From positions 4,060,001 to 4,124,000 of the forward strand of contig NC_012914.1 of assembly GCF_000023585.1 (NCBI RefSeq): a stretch of 64,000 nt of DNA, read 5' to 3'. Shown here one piece after another: positions 17,306 through 26,040 of this stretch; position 1 is the first letter of the stretch; the number at the start of each line of letters is the position of its first letter. Source of the DNA: Paenibacillus sp. JDR-2 (lineage in GTDB: Bacteria; Bacillota; Bacilli; Paenibacillales; Paenibacillaceae). The position numbers were made by a program, and so were the translations under genes. Below the pieces are notes generated by a model. It was not told where the DNA came from and made no database searches. It worked only from the letters and a program-made list of their open reading frames with translations.

Positions 17306-18178
17306 ATGTCTTCATTCCGTTTTTCCCCTTATAGCGTTGCCATCATTACGCCTTTCCGTCAGGATGACACGATTGACGAACAAGGAATCCACCAAATGGT
17401 TCAATATTTTGTAAAACAACAGGTTCCTGCTCTGCTAGTTGGAGGTTCAACCGGGGAACAGCACTCCTTGTCTTTGGAGGAGAGAATCCTTCTCTATCAA
17501 CGGACCAGGCAAGCCGCTCCTGCAGTGATTCCTTTGTACGCAGGAGTAGCGGCGATCCGAACTCGCGACGCGGTCCGACTGGCGATGGAGGCTGAAAAAG
17601 CCGGACATGCGGCCATTATGCTGGGCTTTCCGCCTTATGTCCGCCCAAGCCAACGCGAAGCCGCTTTATATGTTGAAGCGGTATGCTCAGCGACGGCGCT
17701 GCCCGTGATGCTCTACAATAATCCCGTACGAACGGGATTTAATCTAGAGCCTCAAACCTTAATAGCCCTGGTTATGAAATTCTCTCAAATTAAAGCGCTA
17801 AAAGAAGCCGGCAACCCGGATGTCGTAAAAGGCGTTATCGAAGAGCTTGGAGCAGATTTTCAAGTGTTGTCCGGAATCGACGCTACCATTGCAGATTATT
17901 TCGCAAAAGGTTATAACGGCCTAACGAGCGTCGCAGGCAGCCTCTTCCCTACAGAAATGAAAGAAATCGTTCATCGGTTAGGCTCGGGGCAACAAGCAGA
18001 AACTTCGTTACAATTTGAGATTCTCCAGCCTAAGCTAGAGCTGCTAGGAAGCATCGGCTGGGTCAGAGTTATCCGCCACCACCTTGCAGTTCAAGGGATC
18101 ATAGCGGGCGGCTTCCGCGAACCGCTTACTCCTCTCACCTCTGAGGAAGAAGCAGCGGTACGTACCGTCTTGCAGTAA
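17306..18178 (+). CDS. DapA/NanA-type class I aldolase (dihydrodipicolinate synthase family)
   Basis: A 290-residue TIM barrel. The motif GGSTGEQHSLSLEE (residues 46-59) is the substrate-carboxylate and family signature. Y137 in LYNNPVRTG and K166 in IKALKEAGNPD are the expected tyrosine and Schiff-base lysine. Members cleave or form pyruvate-linked 2-keto acids: dihydrodipicolinate, N-acetylneuraminate, 2-keto-3-deoxy sugar acids. There are no lysine-pathway neighbours, and sugar genes surround it, so a sugar-acid aldolase is at least as likely as DapA. AAAGGAGG lies upstream of the ATG. Confidence 0.88.
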   Translation: MSSFRFSPYSVAIITPFRQDDTIDEQGIHQMVQYFVKQQVPALLVGGSTGEQHSLSLEERILLYQRTRQAAPAVIPLYAGVAAIRTRDAVRLAMEAEKAGHAAIMLGFPPYVRPSQREAALYVEAVCSATALPVMLYNNPVRTGFNLEPQTLIALVMKFSQIKALKEAGNPDVVKGVIEELGADFQVLSGIDATIADYFAKGYNGLTSVAGSLFPTEMKEIVHRLGSGQQAETSLQFEILQPKLELLGSIGWVRVIRHHLAVQGIIAGGFREPLTPLTSEEEAAVRTVLQ

Positions 18179-18184
18179 AACAAA

Positions 18185-18219
18185 AAGGCGCCTTCGCAAT
18201 TAAATTGCAAAGGCGCCTT
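18185..18219. terminator. Bidirectional terminator
   Basis: AAGGCGCCTT occurs on both sides of GCAATT-A-AATTGC, giving a long stem between two convergent genes. A-rich sequence lies on the left and CTCC/ATT on the right. Confidence 0.85.
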
Positions 18220-18226
18220 CTCCATT

Positions 18227-20197
18227 CTATTCTAGTCTGCGGTACAGCTTATTCTCCCAGCCTTCCTGGTTGACGGGATGCTCATGCTGCAGCCAGAGGA
18301 CCATCGTGCCCCGGGAACGGTTATTCCAGTATGGATAAGGAACCGCCGTAATTGGACGGCCGTCCGCATCCGTAGTCCGGATGATAACGGCACCATCGAA
18401 GAAGCTGGCGTCATGCTCCGTCTCGAATACAGGCTGAAGCGGCAGCTTGCGGTCCATATGATTCTCTCGCAGCGCTTCGCGGGTATAGAGAATGCTGCCA
18501 TTTTCCGCTTTTTCATTATCCACCGACTCCAGACAGTAGAGCACCGGTCCTCGACGGATAGCCGCTTTATCGGCATGCGTCGTTACATTCGGATGAACCT
18601 CTACCAAATGAACGGGCATATCCAGTTCAAGCTGAATCCGGTCCCCCGGCGACCATACCCGATGCAAGACGGCATAACCATTTTCCAGCTCATAATTGGC
18701 TGCCTGATCATTCACTCGGATCGCATACTGCCCGCACCATTCCGGAATTCGCAGCCGCAGGTCAAACTCGGCATCCCGCTCCGGCGTAACCGTAATTCCA
18801 ACTGCTCCCGACCACGGATAATTCGTTTGCTGCTTAACCGTTACAGGTACATCTCCGATAAGCAATTCGCTTTCGCTTCCAATGTACAGATTGATGAACG
18901 CTCCCTTGCCGTCATAGGCGTAAATATAGGAAGCCAGCTCAGGCATAAGCTTCATAATCATCGGCGGGCAGCAAGGGCAGCTATGCCATTCCCAGCGGTT
19001 ATGGCCGCCTTTGCTGACCAGCGGATTCTCGTAAAAGTATTTATGCCCGTCCATCGAACGTCCCGCCAGTACGATATTGTAGATAATCGTCTCCAGCTTA
19101 TCGATATAGCGGCTTTCTCCGGTAGCAAGGAACAGATTCCAGCTGAAGAAGCCCATGCCAACGCCGGCGCAAGTCTCCAAATAACCGTTATCCGGCAATT
19201 CATAGTTTGCGCCAAACTTCTCGTCATGGTGAACCGCGCCAACACCGCCGGTAACATGCGATTTCTGGTGCGAAATATTATCCCATAGCTTCTTTGCGGT
19301 CTCTAAGTAAGGCACTTCGCCCGTGCATAGATAAAGAGCCGTCAGACCCGTGTACAGCAACGTCGCGCGTACCGCATGCCCAACCGCTTCCTCCTGCTCC
19401 AGCACCGGCTTATGATCTTGCGCATATTCCCCGCCATGCGAGTATCTGCCTTCATGATTGCCCCGATTATGAATCCAGAAGGTAGCAAGCTCCAGATAAT
19501 TGGGTGCAATAAAAGGAACCTTCATTACCGCGCCAAGCTCCGGCTCATCCAAAGCCAATTGATACAGCTTCAGAACCGCCTCCTCCGGCAGCGAGTGAGC
19601 CGGGACGATGTTCCGTTTGGGCGGTGGTCCCATAATGCCGCTCATATGGTTGGCATATTGAACCGCTGCTTTGAGCAGGGTTGTTTTACCCGTCGCCTTA
19701 TAATGATGAACCGCTGCTTCAATCAGACAGCCGGCATTATACACATCATGCTGCCATCTCAGGAATCCGCCGTTCTCGCCCCAGCGCTGGCCGGGACGGT
19801 CAAGCTGCGTGTAAGTATTGAGGTATCCGTCGCCGCCAGCCTCTTGGGCACGGACGATTTTCTCGATAATATCGTCGACTCTGCCACCCAATCGCTCATC
19901 TTGGGAAACGGCCAGAATATCGGAGATCCCGCGGATGGTTTCATAGACGAGTCCATCGAACCAAGGCTCCCCGGAATGGAATCCGCCGGTTCCCTCCGCC
20001 ACAAAATCAAAATTCCGCATAGCTCCGTCATTCTCGAATTTATGCAGCACATCATAAGCGGTTACTTCATGCAGTACCTTTAATTTCGGCTCCCAGAACG
20101 CATCCTGGATGCGGACGGCTTGAACGGGTACGTTGTTCACCGTCTGATACTTGTAGGTTGTTGGTTTCTTATTAAGCTGGGTTGCTTTGGAAGTCAA
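18227..20197 (-). CDS. GH127 beta-L-arabinofuranosidase (DUF1680 family)
   Basis: About 656 residues, typical length. Residues seen in the HypBA1-type active site are present: a glutamate and cysteine in GYLETCAGVG (about E341, C343) and the cysteine cluster HSCPCCPP (about C407, C409, C410) that binds zinc and supplies the nucleophilic thiol. The enzyme removes beta-linked L-arabinofuranose; some family members act on other L-sugars. It is cytoplasmic with no signal peptide. The TTG at 20197 is preferred because AGGGGTG sits just upstream; the first in-frame start at 20251 would overlap the preceding gene. It is the last gene of the block that starts with the ABC transporter at 27497. Confidence 0.9.
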   Translation of the reverse strand: MTSKATQLNKKPTTYKYQTVNNVPVQAVRIQDAFWEPKLKVLHEVTAYDVLHKFENDGAMRNFDFVAEGTGGFHSGEPWFDGLVYETIRGISDILAVSQDERLGGRVDDIIEKIVRAQEAGGDGYLNTYTQLDRPGQRWGENGGFLRWQHDVYNAGCLIEAAVHHYKATGKTTLLKAAVQYANHMSGIMGPPPKRNIVPAHSLPEEAVLKLYQLALDEPELGAVMKVPFIAPNYLELATFWIHNRGNHEGRYSHGGEYAQDHKPVLEQEEAVGHAVRATLLYTGLTALYLCTGEVPYLETAKKLWDNISHQKSHVTGGVGAVHHDEKFGANYELPDNGYLETCAGVGMGFFSWNLFLATGESRYIDKLETIIYNIVLAGRSMDGHKYFYENPLVSKGGHNRWEWHSCPCCPPMIMKLMPELASYIYAYDGKGAFINLYIGSESELLIGDVPVTVKQQTNYPWSGAVGITVTPERDAEFDLRLRIPEWCGQYAIRVNDQAANYELENGYAVLHRVWSPGDRIQLELDMPVHLVEVHPNVTTHADKAAIRRGPVLYCLESVDNEKAENGSILYTREALRENHMDRKLPLQPVFETEHDASFFDGAVIIRTTDADGRPITAVPYPYWNNRSRGTMVLWLQHEHPVNQEGWENKLYRRLE

Positions 20198-20231
20198 CTT
20201 GGACACCCCTTCGCATGGAATGGAATTATAT

Positions 20232-21014
20232 TCATACCGCAAGCAAATCATTTAAAGCTTGACCAACGCTGGCCGCCTGATGGGTGGCCGTTGTCAGAAC
20301 AGTTCCGTGAGCATGGGACATGGCAAAACTGCGGGAGCAAATGCGGAACATCGCCAAATCGTTGAACGAATCGCCAATACATGCCGTCTCTTCCCTGCGG
20401 ACATCTAATAATTGCATTAGAGCTTCAACAGCCGCGCCTTTATCTACGCCGCCAGGCATGACATCAATGCCGTCAGGGTCGGAGAACGATGCCGTAATCC
20501 GGTCTGCGAACCGCTCATCCAAGGTCACAAGCATCTGCTCCAGCAGTGGAACCTCGCCATAGACGGAAAACTTCGTGACCGGCATTCCGTTTGCCATATC
20601 TTCAATGACTTGGCGGCGCTCGATTAACGGTGTCAGGAAGCGTGTGCCTACACGCTCCGTCTCTGCCGTTTGCCCGGCAACGTAATTACCCTCGCTGCCG
20701 CAAATAACGGTAACCAGCTCGGCCGGCGCTGTCAGCTGCTGCACGGCAAGTGCCAGATCTGCCTGGAACTTGCTGGCCCGAATGACGGTTCCATCCTGGT
20801 CCACAATGGTTGCCCCGTTCTGGCAAACCGCGTAGCAGGGTACGCCAAGCATCTCCATGACAACCTTGATCTCCTCATGCATCCGTCCGGAAGCCAGACA
20901 GATATGGACGCCCTGCCGGTGTGCCAAGCGGATGGCGTCGATATCCTCCTTGCGAATCTGTTTGCTTCTATCCATTAAGGTGCCGTCAATATCCGATACA
21001 AAGAGCTTAATCAA
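20232..21014 (-). CDS. Cof-type HAD phosphatase (subfamily IIB)
   Basis: A 260-residue protein. Motif I is VSDIDGTL (D8, D10), motif II is LASGRM, and the C-terminal metal motif is CIGDSFNDLAMF. It matches YidA/Cof-like sugar-phosphate phosphatases. It starts at TTG 21014, with GGAGG seven bases upstream; the ATG inside that stretch is in another frame and soon hits a stop. It lies between the Gfo/Idh/MocA gene and the GH127 gene on one likely transcript, so it may dephosphorylate an intermediate or serve in house-cleaning. Confidence 0.88.
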   Translation of the reverse strand: MIKLFVSDIDGTLMDRSKQIRKEDIDAIRLAHRQGVHICLASGRMHEEIKVVMEMLGVPCYAVCQNGATIVDQDGTVIRASKFQADLALAVQQLTAPAELVTVICGSEGNYVAGQTAETERVGTRFLTPLIERRQVIEDMANGMPVTKFSVYGEVPLLEQMLVTLDERFADRITASFSDPDGIDVMPGGVDKGAAVEALMQLLDVRREETACIGDSFNDLAMFRICSRSFAMSHAHGTVLTTATHQAASVGQALNDLLAV

Positions 21015-21040
21015 CGCTCATCCTCCACCTCTCCGTCTTT

Positions 21041-22081
21041 TTACTTCTCCACGCGAACTCTACGCCCAAGTTCGTAGGATTGGATTGCCGCTTCCGCAAT
21101 TAACAATGCCCGGTAACCTGCCGAGGCATGAACCGGAGGCGCTTCGCCGTTACGCAAGGCCTGAAGCAACGCATCAATATGCGTATCAAAAGTACGGTGA
21201 AAATCGCGGTCCGCGTCGTTGAAATAACCGGCTTCCCAGCTTTCCCCGACCTCATTGCCAGCGGCATGGAACGTATATTTCTTCACCGTGTCCTGAATGA
21301 CGCATCGGCCAAGCGAGCCGTTAATCTCGACGCGGTGCGTATCCGGATAAGCATAGGAAGAATCATAGCTTCCCACCAGACTGCCAACAGCTCCGTCCTC
21401 GAAACGCAAGGCAAGCGACAATGTCCGGTAACCTCCGCCCGTCTTATCCGTCATTTCCGCCATAACCGATTCAACCGGTCCGCATAAATACTCCAGCATA
21501 TCAAAGCCATGGCATTGCGTTTCTATCAGATTGGCATGCGGATGATCGCTGCTTCCTTCACCGCCAAAGCGCCAGGTTGCGAAGGAAAGCTCGCCGAGCT
21601 TTCCTTCCTGAATGGCTGTATGCGCCAGCTGTACGGGCTTAGCGTACCGGTGGTTGAAGTTGATCGCGAAAAATACGTTACGCTTAGCCGCTTCATTAAG
21701 CAGAATGTCGGCTTCCTTCAAGCTGAACACCAGCGGCTTCTCGACCAATAACGGAAAACCCGCCTGGATAACCTCCAACGTAGCTTCGAAATGCCCCTGA
21801 TTCGGCAGGCACATGCTGACCAAATCCGGCGTTTCTTTTTCAAGCATACCGGCAATCCGCGTATACGCTTTTGTTCCGAACAACTCCGCTTTTTCCTCTG
21901 TCCGGGCAGCGTTTCTTCCCACTATAGCGCAGAAGTCCACGTCCGGTCTTGCTTCCCAGATCCGTGCATGCTGCAGGCCCCAGCTGCCCGCCGATTGGAA
22001 GCCTTCCGATCTTCCGCGGCTGCTTACTGCTCCTCCGGCACCGATTAAGGCTACCTTCAGCTTTTTGTCCGCATTGTTCAT
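21041..22081 (-). CDS. Gfo/Idh/MocA family oxidoreductase
   Basis: A 346-residue protein. The N-terminal Rossmann loop is ALIGAGGAVSS, slightly atypical after the GxGG, and the EKP signature is LLVEKPLVF. A histidine-bearing segment DMLEYLCGPVESV follows in the C-terminal domain. It is a predicted NAD(P)-dependent sugar dehydrogenase or reductase. It overlaps the zinc dehydrogenase gene by four bases (ATGA), so the two are made together and may act in sequence on one sugar. Confidence 0.87.
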   Translation of the reverse strand: MNNADKKLKVALIGAGGAVSSRGRSEGFQSAGSWGLQHARIWEARPDVDFCAIVGRNAARTEEKAELFGTKAYTRIAGMLEKETPDLVSMCLPNQGHFEATLEVIQAGFPLLVEKPLVFSLKEADILLNEAAKRNVFFAINFNHRYAKPVQLAHTAIQEGKLGELSFATWRFGGEGSSDHPHANLIETQCHGFDMLEYLCGPVESVMAEMTDKTGGGYRTLSLALRFEDGAVGSLVGSYDSSYAYPDTHRVEINGSLGRCVIQDTVKKYTFHAAGNEVGESWEAGYFNDADRDFHRTFDTHIDALLQALRNGEAPPVHASAGYRALLIAEAAIQSYELGRRVRVEK

Positions 22082-23115
22082 TGTTCGATTAGCACCTTTC
22101 CGGTATTGCCTTGGAAGAACAGCTCGTAAGCCTCCTGAATCTGATCAAGGCCGTATCTATGCGTAATAATCTGCTGCAAGTAAGGAAGATGCTTAAGAAT
22201 AAGGGCATGATTCTCCGCCAGCTCGTTAAATTGGAAATATTCGCTTCCAAGCACGGCGCGCTCAGGAGCAATAACATCATTGGATACGCCGAGATTCAGC
22301 TCTTGCCCATGACCCACGCAGACCAGTACGCCTCGCTGGTTAAGCGCATCCAGGGAAGTACGGCGGCCGGATGTTTTGCCGCTTGTATCAATGGCAATAT
22401 CCGCGCCTTCAAGACCGGCAGCCTTGATGACCTCCTGAACCGACTGATCAGCCAGCTGCACCGGAATAGCTCCCATCTTCTCCGCAAGCTCCAGACGATA
22501 ATCGACGTAATCCATAATAAAGACCGGAGTTTCTTCGCCAAGCAGCAGCTTCGCCATGGCAAGCACGCCAAGACCGATAGGGCCTGCTCCCGCAATAAGA
22601 ACGGACTGAACATCCGGATGAACCAGTTTTGCGCGTTTAATGGCGTGTCCTCCCGTGCCCATAATATCGAGAAGCATGGTTGCGTCAGCCAGCGGAATAG
22701 ACGGATCAATCGGGAAGAAGACGTTTTCATTAACAACGATATAAGGCGTATAGCCTCCATCATGCGTGAAGCCGTAATCCGCTCTCTTGTTCAGACATTG
22801 GTTCGTGAAGCCAAGCTTGCAGCTTCGGCATTCTCCGCAGAAGTCCATCAGGAACACAACGCCCGGCGTCCCGATTACCGTTGTTGCCCCATCACCTGCG
22901 CCGACGACAATCCCCGCCGCTTCATGACCGGGAACGGTAGTGCTTCCGTCATGGAACTGGCTGCGGTCCGAGCCGCAAAGAGCGTTCGCTTTTACCTGCA
23001 GCAGCAGCTGTCCTTTGCCCGGTAAGGGTACCGGCTTCTCGCCGTATTCGATTTTACCTTGGCCTACAAAAAGCGGAATGTTCATTGTTTGTGGTACATG
23101 GATTACTTGACTCAT
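22078..23115 (-). CDS. Zinc-dependent medium-chain dehydrogenase
   Basis: A 345-residue MDR protein. Catalytic zinc ligands are C47 (ALCGSD) and H64/E65 (PGHE). Structural zinc cysteines are C93, C96, C99 and C107. The cofactor loop is GAGPIGLG. It is likely a sugar or polyol dehydrogenase; substrate not readable. It is the first gene after the LacI repressor and is preceded by the LacI-type operator 23140-23155, so it is probably directly repressed by it. Confidence 0.88.
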   Translation of the reverse strand: MSQVIHVPQTMNIPLFVGQGKIEYGEKPVPLPGKGQLLLQVKANALCGSDRSQFHDGSTTVPGHEAAGIVVGAGDGATTVIGTPGVVFLMDFCGECRSCKLGFTNQCLNKRADYGFTHDGGYTPYIVVNENVFFPIDPSIPLADATMLLDIMGTGGHAIKRAKLVHPDVQSVLIAGAGPIGLGVLAMAKLLLGEETPVFIMDYVDYRLELAEKMGAIPVQLADQSVQEVIKAAGLEGADIAIDTSGKTSGRRTSLDALNQRGVLVCVGHGQELNLGVSNDVIAPERAVLGSEYFQFNELAENHALILKHLPYLQQIITHRYGLDQIQEAYELFFQGNTGKVLIEQ

Positions 23116-23139
23116 CTTCTTCCATCTCCTTAACCGTTC

Positions 23140-23155
23140 ACATTATCGTTCATGT
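23140..23155. promoter_or_regulatory. LacI-type operator (second copy)
   Basis: ACATTATCGTTCATGT is nearly identical (15 of 16) to the operator at 27613-27628. Arms of six bases flank TCGT, with one mismatch between the arms. It sits between the repressor gene and the zinc dehydrogenase gene. Confidence 0.7.
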
Positions 23156-23188
23156 ATTAGGGTGAAAAGGGCCGCATCCCATCTGCAA

Positions 23189-24199
23189 TTATCTGGTGCT
23201 TTCCCTTAAGACCAGCTTGGTATCGATAATCTCGTTAAACTTTTGATTCGAATCCGGATGATTAATCTTGTGCAAGACGATATCGACGGCCCGTTTAGAC
23301 ATTTTACCCTTGGAATTGCTGACCGAGGACAGCTGGAACGGAATAAAAATCCGCGACTGAATATTGTCGAAGCCGATGACCGAATAATCTTCCGGCACTT
23401 TATAGCTGTACTTGCTTAATACATATGCCGTTTCCCAGGCGATTACATCATTAAAAGCAAAGATCCCGGTAAACTCCGTCTGCTGCTCGATTAGCTGCTT
23501 CATAACCTGCCTTGTATCTCCCGCGGAAGCTCCAACTTCAACAATCAGCTCCTCCATTACAGGCAAGCCCGCTTCCTCATGCGCCCGCTTATACCCTTCG
23601 AGCCGTTCCTGCGCACTGGAAATCCGGATTGGACCGTTCAGGAACAACACTCTCTTGTGTCCGCTGTCGATTAAATGCTTTGTTGCGAGATATCCGCCCT
23701 TCTCATCATCGCAGATCACGTAATCGAATTCCGGCTCATCCTTGAACCTTCTGCCGATCAGCACGAACGGCACGCCGTTTTTCTGCAGAAACCGAATGTT
23801 ATCGGCTCCGCGCTGGGAAGGACAGATGATAATCGCATCCACATTTTTGCCGATAGCGGTGTAGATGGCCCTCTCTTCCATCTCGTAATCATCTTCCGTG
23901 TTAATGACAAAGATCGTGTAATGATGCTTGCGCGCCGACTTCTCGATTTCCTTCACCATAATACCGAAGTGCGGGTTGGCTACATCGCTGACGATAACCG
24001 CAATCGTGCGGGTCAGCCCCGAACGGAGCGAACCGGCAAGCGCGTTGCCGACATAACCCATTTCCTTGGCTAAATCCTTAATCATCTGCCGGGTGGAGGC
24101 TGCGATATCCTCTTTGTCCTTCAAAGCTCTTGAGATGGTGTTGACCGAAAGCCCGGCTTTGACGGCCAGATCCTTCAGTGTCACTTTCCTGCCTTCCAT
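23189..24199 (-). CDS. LacI-family transcriptional repressor
   Basis: A 336-residue protein. The N-terminal helix-turn-helix (TLKDLAVKAGLSVNTISRAL, residues 7-26) and hinge helix (GNALAGSLRSG) lead into a periplasmic-binding-protein-like sugar sensor. It is located between the ABC transporter and the dehydrogenase/GH127 genes. Two matching 16-bp palindromes, upstream of the transporter and of the dehydrogenase, are its likely operators. It has its own sigma-A promoter at 24254-24282. Confidence 0.93.
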   Translation of the reverse strand: MEGRKVTLKDLAVKAGLSVNTISRALKDKEDIAASTRQMIKDLAKEMGYVGNALAGSLRSGLTRTIAVIVSDVANPHFGIMVKEIEKSARKHHYTIFVINTEDDYEMEERAIYTAIGKNVDAIIICPSQRGADNIRFLQKNGVPFVLIGRRFKDEPEFDYVICDDEKGGYLATKHLIDSGHKRVLFLNGPIRISSAQERLEGYKRAHEEAGLPVMEELIVEVGASAGDTRQVMKQLIEQQTEFTGIFAFNDVIAWETAYVLSKYSYKVPEDYSVIGFDNIQSRIFIPFQLSSVSNSKGKMSKRAVDIVLHKINHPDSNQKFNEIIDTKLVLRESTR

Positions 24200-24253
24200 G
24201 CGTTCTCCCCCAGCTACTAGAATGTGTTTGCTAGACTCTCTTGTTTGATAAAT

Positions 24254-24282
24254 AGATTAGCACTTGAAATTTTTGGAGTCAA
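24254..24282 (-). promoter_or_regulatory. Sigma-A promoter of the LacI gene
   Basis: On the minus strand TTGACT (24277-24282) and TAATCT (24254-24259) are separated by 17 bases, upstream of the LacI start. Confidence 0.7.
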
Positions 24283-24304
24283 TTATCTAGAGGAGAACAG
24301 CTTG

Positions 24305-25138
24305 TTAACCTTTTAAACCGGTCATGACGATGCCTTCTACAAAATATTTCTGCCCTAGGAAAAAGACCAGCATCGCCGGCAGAAGCACGACGGTTGTCGC
24401 TGCCATCATTAAATGCCACTGCGCATTATACATGCCCTTGAAGGTTTGCAGCCCAAGCGCAAGGGTATACAGCTTCTCGTCGCTCAAATAAATGAGCGGA
24501 CCCATAAAGTCGTTCCAGCCGTTCAGGAAAGAGAATAATCCGACAACAACAAGCGCAGGTACAAGAAGCGGCAGCATAATCCGGCTGTAGATCCGGAAGT
24601 AACCAGCTCCGTCAACCAATGCGGCTTCATCCAGCTCTTTCGGAATGGTCATAAAGAACTGCCTAAGCAAGAATACGTTAAACGCTCCGCCGCCGAACCA
24701 TGCCGGCAGCGTCAACGGGATAAACGTGTTGGTCGCCCCAAGCTTCGCCCATCCGACATATTGAGGGATTAGCGTTACCGCTCCAGGGAGCATCATGCTG
24801 GTCAAGATGACCATAAATACGAGGTTTCTCCCAGGCCATCGCAGTCTCGCAAACGAATAAGCGCAAATCGAGCTCGACAGAACAACCCCGGATACCTCCA
24901 GCACAACGATAATAAAGGTGTTCAGAAAATACCGGTTGAACGGCAGGATCGTCATAGCCTCCCGGTAGTTGCTGATCAACCAGTCATGGGGTATCCAGAT
25001 CGGCGGGATAACAAAGATATCCGATTGGTCCATAAACGAACTCCGAAGCAGCCAGTAGAAAGGAAACAGACAAAGACAAGTTCCGGCAGCGAGCAGCAAA
25101 TAGATGATGGATTTGGATAATAACCGGCCTCTGATCAT
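24305..25138 (-). CDS. CUT1 sugar ABC transporter permease (MalG type)
   Basis: A 277-residue membrane protein with about six transmembrane segments and the EAA loop for the ATPase (DEAALVDGAGYFRIYSRIMLP). It is the inner component paired with the permease encoded just upstream. The ATG at 25138 is preferred because GAGGGGAAACG precedes it and it overlaps the upstream stop by four bases; an earlier in-frame start at 25168 lies well inside the previous gene. No ATPase gene is nearby, so a shared MsmX/UgpC-type ATPase must serve it. Confidence 0.92.
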   Translation of the reverse strand: MIRGRLLSKSIIYLLLAAGTCLCLFPFYWLLRSSFMDQSDIFVIPPIWIPHDWLISNYREAMTILPFNRYFLNTFIIVVLEVSGVVLSSSICAYSFARLRWPGRNLVFMVILTSMMLPGAVTLIPQYVGWAKLGATNTFIPLTLPAWFGGGAFNVFLLRQFFMTIPKELDEAALVDGAGYFRIYSRIMLPLLVPALVVVGLFSFLNGWNDFMGPLIYLSDEKLYTLALGLQTFKGMYNAQWHLMMAATTVVLLPAMLVFFLGQKYFVEGIVMTGLKG

Positions 25139-26040
25139 CGTTTCCCCTCGCTTTCGCTGTACACCCAAAAGGCGGAAGTCTTGAACACCATCAGAGTCAG
25201 CGCCAGGATAACCAGGAACATGATCCAGGCAATAGCCGATGCGCTTCCCATGCTGGAGAACTCAAACGCTTCGCGGTACAGATAATAGGAGTAGAACAAC
25301 GTTGCGTTGTTCGGCCCGCCCTGCGTCATAATGTAAGCCTGCCCGAATACCTGAAAGCTTCCGATGAATCCCATGATCAGATTAAAGAAGATCGTTGGCG
25401 TCATCAGCGGTATCGTAATGGAGAACAGCTTATGCAGCGGGCCGCCGCCGTCAACCTCCACCGATTCGTACAGATGCTTCGGAATGCCTTGAAGCCCGGC
25501 CAGGAAGATTACCATCGTGCCGCCAATCGTCCATAGACTCATCAAGACCAGGGACGGTACGGCCAGATTCTCGGAATAAATCCACTGCAGTCCGGGAATG
25601 CCGAATACTTTGAGCAGCTGATTAAGCAGACCAAGATCCGGATCAAACAACCACAGCCAGATCATGGACGAAGCTACCGCTGGAACTATCGTTGGCATGT
25701 AAAAGACGGTACGGAAGAATGCCTTCCCTTTGATCGGATGATTAAGCAGCAGCGCCACCATAAACGCCAGCAAAATCTGCAAAGGCACGCTCAGGATGAC
25801 ATAATAAGCCGTAACGCCAAGCGACTTGTAGAACAGCGGGTCCGTTCCGTCGAACAAGTCGGCATAGTTGGAGAAGCCGATCATTTTCAAGGGAGTGATG
25901 ACGTTGTATTCCGACAAGCTGAATATAAAGCTGGCAATCATCGGCCCCAGGACGAAGATCAGAAATCCGGCAATAACCGGTGACGCGAACAGTATGCCGG
26001 CCCGGGCCTCTTTATTCCAAAGCTTCCTCCCGGTGATCAT
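25135..26040 (-). CDS. CUT1 sugar ABC transporter permease (MalF/UgpA type)
   Basis: A 301-residue membrane protein with six predicted segments and the EAA-like loop YESVEVDGGGPLHKLFSITIP. It is translationally coupled to both neighbours by four-base overlaps (binding protein at 26037, second permease at 25138). It forms the membrane channel of the importer controlled by the LacI repressor. Confidence 0.93.
   Translation of the reverse strand: MITGRKLWNKEARAGILFASPVIAGFLIFVLGPMIASFIFSLSEYNVITPLKMIGFSNYADLFDGTDPLFYKSLGVTAYYVILSVPLQILLAFMVALLLNHPIKGKAFFRTVFYMPTIVPAVASSMIWLWLFDPDLGLLNQLLKVFGIPGLQWIYSENLAVPSLVLMSLWTIGGTMVIFLAGLQGIPKHLYESVEVDGGGPLHKLFSITIPLMTPTIFFNLIMGFIGSFQVFGQAYIMTQGGPNNATLFYSYYLYREAFEFSSMGSASAIAWIMFLVILALTLMVFKTSAFWVYSESEGKR

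Noticed and set aside
18278..19288. A 336-codon open frame on the plus strand
   Set aside because: It lies wholly antisense to GH127, has no ribosome binding site, and its translation is Arg/His-rich with no recognisable fold; it is a by-product of codon use on the other strand.
22111..23025. A 304-codon plus-strand frame opposite the zinc dehydrogenase
   Set aside because: Antisense to a gene with intact zinc-ligand motifs; composition is not protein-like.
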